From the NCBI GenBank assembly GCA_031213475.1, contig JARUPZ010000010.1:1121001-1185000 (forward strand): a DNA stretch of 64,000 nucleotides, read 5' to 3'. The stretch is from Nereocystis luetkeana. Its lineage: Eukaryota; Sar; Phaeophyceae; Laminariales; Laminariaceae. Of the stretch, positions 60,821 to 64,000 are shown one piece after another. Positions within the stretch are counted from its first letter, which is position 1. The number at the start of each line of letters is the position of its first letter. Position numbers and translations under genes: made by a program. The notes under the pieces were generated by a model, which saw only the letters and a list, made by a program, of their open reading frames with translations, made no database searches and was not told the origin of the DNA.

Positions 60821-61014
60821 TAAATGTGACATAATAACACAATGCGGGGATCGATCGGCGGGGGGTCTGACCAGGAACTCGATATCCCGATGGGATCTTC
60901 CGTCGCCGCGGTCAAACCGGCTCGAGTTCGGCAGCATCATACATGCCACGGAAATGGAATAACAATCGGATGTGCAGGACCCACGGTGTGTGTGCGTTCT
61001 TCACATTAAACCAT

Positions 61015-61125
61015 TCTTTCTACCTGTCGACATCCAGCACAACCAGTGTCCGTGCCGATTCTTCAATCCTAGAAGAGATACAAGTTCTGTGGTCACAAAG
61101 GTGGGTGCCGACTTCGACCGAGAGA
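61015..61125. repeat. Diverged repeat pair with 59375-59475, copy 2
   Basis: See copy 1. Here the frame stays open and reads FLPVDIQHNQCPCRF with a later VGADFDRETEYEYLF, so it could be the remains of a coding element. No family is recognised. Confidence 0.45.
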
Positions 61126-61452
61126 CAGAGTACGAGTATTTATTTTTTGTGGAGTATTTCCTGTTTGTTTGTTGTACATATTATATTCGTATACACAATC
61201 TACTGTAAGACAGGAAGTGGTCTTAGCCTTCGCGACGTCTCCCGTAAGGAGCTGGCCGCAACCACTCAGCCGAGCGTCGCGAAACTATCATAAATAGACC
61301 GCTAGGCAACCACATCATCACCACATCGACCGTGACCGAGACGGTCTTTCCAAAAACAACACGTGGACTATGACCAGTTGCACTCGGGTTCACCGATCAA
61401 TTACCACATAATATATTTACGATGGGTCACAACCGACAACTAACTGCTACTA

Positions 61453-61557
61453 TTACGGGGGACCATAGTTAACAGGACCTATGGCACACATAAAAACCTA
61501 TATGTTTAACCATTTTTACTAACAATATTTGGTCCTGTTAACTATGGCCCCCCGTAG
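61453..61557. mobile_element. Short TIR element, family M1, copy 6
   Basis: Ends TTACGGGGGACCATAGTTAA and TTAACTATGGCCCCCCGTAG, 105 bp, TA on both sides. The only copy outside genes C and F. Confidence 0.9.
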
Positions 61558-62678
61558 TAATACTTGTGGACGTGCAATTAACGTCTACTACGTAATGCTG
61601 TACCGACTGCCAGGTAACTTGAAACTTCCAAAACAAACGTGAGACGCAAAACAAAGTACATGCGCTACGTATGTATGTACTTTCCTATCTGGGCTTATAT
61701 TAGTGGCGGGTGTGTACCGAGTGTCGATCAGCACAGCAGTCTTCACGTTTCACTCTCCATTTATCGTCAAGTAGTCAACTTCAACAAACACGGAGCACTC
61801 TTCTGAAATCTGACACAAAAAAAAACATTCAAAGAGAACACGCCGTGGTGACAGAAAGGGAGGCCCACCTTTCTCCTCCCCGGGTGTCATGCACCTGGTA
61901 CCTATCTATGTAGTTCTACAAAAACAACAGTACACACACTGGTGTTCATCGCGCACTTGATTACGCATCTATCTGGTACACTTCATCTACTTACTACAGA
62001 GTACACCGCATATATATGTGTGTGATTGGGTTTCACATTTTTTCCTGCCCTTCGATATTCAGCGAATTTTGTTTGTTGTAGTTCTCGCATTAACTCACAA
62101 TACAATGCAGTCCGTGGTCGCAGGACAGGCTCCAATAACTCTGGAGTGAGTGGAAGAAATACCTCGATAGTAAAAACAGGTGCAAAAACAAAAGTACCTA
62201 TCGCTGACTGGCGCTTTCGACGCCCCTCGTCAGCAGTCAGCAGACCTCCCACAATCAGGGGGCAGGGTCTCCAGCGGTATTCCAGCTCTCTTTCGCTGGT
62301 TGGGACCACCCTTTATTATGCGAAATCGCACCAAGATGATACCACTCCGAGACCACCAAACCGAAATGTGGATATTTGCCGCAAATTCAGCACAATAAAA
62401 ACGTCAACAGCCGCAGCAGTAGCAGTGCATTCCAGAGGCGCGGAAACCCGGCTTGCGATGCGGGCGACACAATAAAGTATACAGAGTGCATACGAACGAG
62501 TACTCCTCCCCTCTCCTCTCTCGCCCATGGTTCGAAAGTTCTCAAACCCACAAAAAGTTGGAACGGCAGCAGGGATACACATGACGGTGATCGTCAGTTG
62601 CAAAAACAGAAGTCAAAAACCGGACCCTAACTCGACGAGTGGCGAGCGCGTGATCCGCAACATCACCCAGATAATAGA

Positions 62679-62800
62679 ACAGAAAATCATGCCAGCGTAT
62701 ATAGTATGCTACGCCGCATTGATTTGTTGCATTGATAAAACAGAAAATAATGCCAGCGTATATAATATAGTATGCTACGCCACGTCAATTTGTTGCATTG
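62679..62800. repeat. Tandem duplication of a 61-bp unit
   Basis: ACAGAAAAT, ATGCCAGCGTATATA, TAGTATGCTACGCC and TTTGTTGCATTG occur twice in the same order, at 62679 and 62740, differing by a small TATAATA insertion and a few bases. Confidence 0.85.
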
Positions 62801-64000
62801 GTTTATTCTCTTGTTTGTGCTCAGCGTGGGAACGGTGGCTCGACCAAGGTGTATGTCTCTGGTATTGTTTTTTTTTCTATTTTTTTCTCATCCCATTTAT
62901 TATCTTCGCGCATCTTCTTCTCTCTCTCCTTCCAACTCGTAACTCAGATCCGGGGTCACATAGCAGGTATGCAGTACAATTAATTACAGTCGATTGTGCA
63001 CCAGTACTTACTTGCGAGCACAGCTCGTATTTCCTATCTCAGTTTTCGCATCCAAATTATAATACTCGCCCTTCTTTTCTTTCCCCCATCGTAACTCAGA
63101 TATAGGGTCACATCTGAAGTATATCAAGGTATTTATTTATAGAACCAATATATAGCAGGCTCTCTACCCCCCTCCCCGCCGGCGCGTGCCTTGTACTTTA
63201 GTTTAGGGCGAGAGACTAATAATGCCCTGATTCGTCCATCTCGACAACACGGGTCTATAGCTATTATAGCTATTATTGATAGTTGCGTGGCCGCTAAAAA
63301 GAAACGCAGCCTAGAGTTACTGTGCGGTACCTTTGGGTTTAACTGGATGGATTCAACGCGGAGACGAAAGTATATACCCGTATATACTCGTACGTGTCCA
63401 GCGTACGCCTAGCGCCCGGCTCGGAGCACGATGGCACGCCCGCTTACGTACGCAGAAGGCGGTCCAGGCACAGATGGGGTCAGTCGTACTAGACAGCAAG
63501 ATCTCTCTTTCAATAGCTCCGGGGCAAATCGTCTTTGCGTAGCATGCTTATTTGTGCCCTGGAAGTTGGAGGTTGAGCCTTCTCCGCCTAAATAGTTAAC
63601 AAGAGAAAAAAATAATGGCGAACAGGTATACCCGATAAACACGCATGATAGAGGGTGCTGTCTCTACTCGAATAGACTACGACGACAACACACTCAGTAA
63701 CCGCCGTACTGGGTTTTCTCCACCCGCTCACGTACAAACAAGAGAGAGACGCTCTGTGGTACAAAAGTCGCTTAGAAGGAGACGGAGCTAACGCCGAACC
63801 CATCTCAAAACTGAAGTATACACGAATCCCGGGCACTGCAGTTAGTTAGTTAGTGAAATGTGAAAGCATCATGTAAACCTGCAAAGAGAGCATACTTTGT
63901 AATCTGTTTGGACGTGGACTCGCGTTGTATGATATGATACGCGCAAAGTAGTCACCGCAGACTGGAAAGCGGAGCAAGCAAACAAAATAGGGTTCCATCA

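Larger units (their letters stand above)
54607..64000. other. Flank beyond gene F, no recognised gene
   Basis: No esterase exon and no other family seen. The first few hundred bases should contain the gene F promoter, but I find no clear TATA word. The rest holds a dispersed repeat at 55463, a large satellite-like array (56880-58730), a weak short frame at 59621-59785, a 765-bp DNA-transposon derivative, an M1 copy and a tandem duplication near 62.7 kb. 62.8-64 kb shows only short random frames. Confidence 0.6.

Noticed and set aside
62026-62475. 149-residue plus-strand frame
   Set aside because: Overlaps a 108-residue minus-strand frame, has random composition and shows no motif.
1-64000. 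CRISPR array, rRNA genes, bacterial operons
   Set aside because: No evenly spaced identical repeats with unique spacers, no rRNA signature, and the split genes show a eukaryotic nuclear sequence.

Overview
The window looks like nuclear DNA of a eukaryote with few, intron-rich genes. Coding exons of 60-280 bp are separated by GT-AG introns of 0.24-6.8 kb. The rest is rich in microsatellites, long G or C runs, decayed minisatellites and short inverted-repeat elements. Secreted GDSL esterases with large introns on alternating strands would fit a multicellular stramenopile such as a brown alga. That assignment is inference, because no rRNA, tRNA or plastid marker is present to fix the taxon.

The recognisable genes are three paralogues of one secreted GDSL/SGNH-type hydrolase, found by matching exons across copies. 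Gene A (minus, 8542-21017) has ten exons, an intact frame and 427 residues. Gene C (plus, about 21932-40420) keeps seven of the ten exons but lacks exons 6-8 and a visible start, so it is probably a pseudogene. Gene F (minus, 45151-54606) has ten exons and 423 residues. A and C are head to head across about 0.9 kb. C and F are tail to tail across 4.7 kb. Intron positions and phases are the same in all copies (phase 0 except intron 5, phase 1), while the introns themselves hardly resemble each other. Each intact protein has a signal peptide, block I with the GDS serine, a block II/III core, a cysteine-rich stretch and a terminal FWDxxH block, so the products probably act outside the cell or in the endomembrane system.

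Layout: 1-8.5 kb, no recognised gene, many simple repeats and one terminal-inverted-repeat element. 8.5-21 kb, gene A. 21-22 kb, shared upstream region. 22-40.4 kb, gene C with most of the mobile-element load. 40.4-45.1 kb, repeat-rich spacer. 45.1-54.6 kb, gene F with two short elements in intron 4. 54.6-64 kb, no recognised gene, but a large inverted-block satellite array (56.9-58.7 kb), a 765-bp PIF/Harbinger-like element and another copy of the short element.

A family of roughly 105-bp elements with TA target duplications occurs six times, four inside genes C and F and one inside another element, where the empty site can be read from sister copies. Intron 9 of genes A and C each also holds protein-like reading frames that I cannot name.
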